Assembly: GCF_000712075.1 (NCBI RefSeq)
Contig: NZ_JONW01000013.1
Coordinates: 149,423-213,422 of the forward strand
Reading direction: 5' to 3'
Source: Caulobacter sp. UNC358MFTsu5.1
GTDB taxonomy: Bacteria > Pseudomonadota > Alphaproteobacteria > Caulobacterales > Caulobacteraceae
Length of the DNA stretch: 64,000 nt
Below are positions 63,910 to 64,000 of the stretch, piece after piece. The notes under the pieces were generated by a model, which searched no databases, had not been told where the DNA came from, and saw only the letters and a program-made list of their open reading frames with translations. Position 1 is the first letter of the stretch. Each line of letters begins with the position of its first letter. The position numbers and the translations under genes are program-made.

Positions 63910-64000
63910 CAGCGTCCGGTGGGCAGCCCTGTTGAGGCTTAGCCGGACCCGGGGCGGCTGTTTCCAGCTTTCCCGGCCGCCGGGGGCGCGGGCCTAAGGG

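Noticed and set aside
63636..63935. A 99-codon plus-strand frame upstream of aspS
   Set aside because: It is composed of the inverted repeat modules, and the matching frame in copy A is broken by a stop.

Overview
The window looks like chromosomal DNA of a Caulobacter-type alphaproteobacterium. GC content is very high and coding density is high. Gene neighbourhoods are typical of Caulobacterales: dusB-ntrB-ntrC-ntrY-ntrX, an M23 peptidase overlapping a bactofilin gene, rne next to amiC-mrcA-prfB, an RNase E ending in a GWW tail, an ispDF fusion and an iscR-led suf operon. The genus is inferred from gene content and remembered family sequences, not from a search. I found no rRNA, tRNA, CRISPR array, insertion sequence or prophage. 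The only phage-like gene is a broken lysozyme.

Layout. 1-7.6 kb: the 5' part of mfd, sdhE, cobQ (cobalamin), nhaA, a small secreted protein, a GPH-type sugar transporter and mazG, then the frameshifted lysozyme. 7.6-17.8 kb (minus): hflX, hfq, a D-amino-acid aminotransferase, and the nitrogen/redox regulators ntrX, ntrY, ntrC, ntrB with dusB. 17.8-25.2 kb: ispDF, pncC, a FUSC transporter, an arginase-like protein, DUF6165 and a glycosyltransferase 9, then a TetR regulator with an acyltransferase and two small membrane proteins. 25.2-32.7 kb (minus): a ten-gene iron-sulfur operon, iscR-iscS-sufB-VOC-sufC-sufD-sufS-sufT-sufA plus a small Cys-rich gene. 32.8-41.2 kb: hydrolase, VOC protein, type II NADH dehydrogenase, anmK (minus), tyrS, a peroxiredoxin, M23 peptidase and bactofilin. 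41.2-49.5 kb: prfB with a programmed +1 frameshift, mrcA and amiC (minus), then a long leader and rne. 49.6-57 kb: a BepA-like protease, a DsbA-like protein, thiS-thiG (minus), aroQ, accB-accC, aat, then DUF2155 and ndufa12 (minus). 57-64 kb: a large NrdJ-like protein, two exported pentapeptide-repeat proteins, and aspS (minus).

Most genes are housekeeping. Several groups work together: the peptidoglycan genes (mrcA, amiC, anmK, M23 peptidase with bactofilin), the Fe-S assembly operon, biotin carboxylase plus its carrier (accBC), and the nitrogen two-component pairs. Both NtrC and NtrX lack the GAFTGA loop needed to contact sigma-54.

The most unusual item is the 922-residue gene at 57,260-60,028. 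It resembles a full-length adenosylcobalamin-dependent ribonucleotide reductase whose catalytic core has eroded, while its C-terminal domain and CxxC zinc-finger-like tail are well kept. It is preceded by two NrdR-box-like sequences 32 bp apart. The intergenic regions also carry several families of long palindromic elements. One is a 127-bp REPIN-like pair with identical arms and diverged loops. Another is a composite element present twice, about 27.6 kb apart, in opposite orientation.
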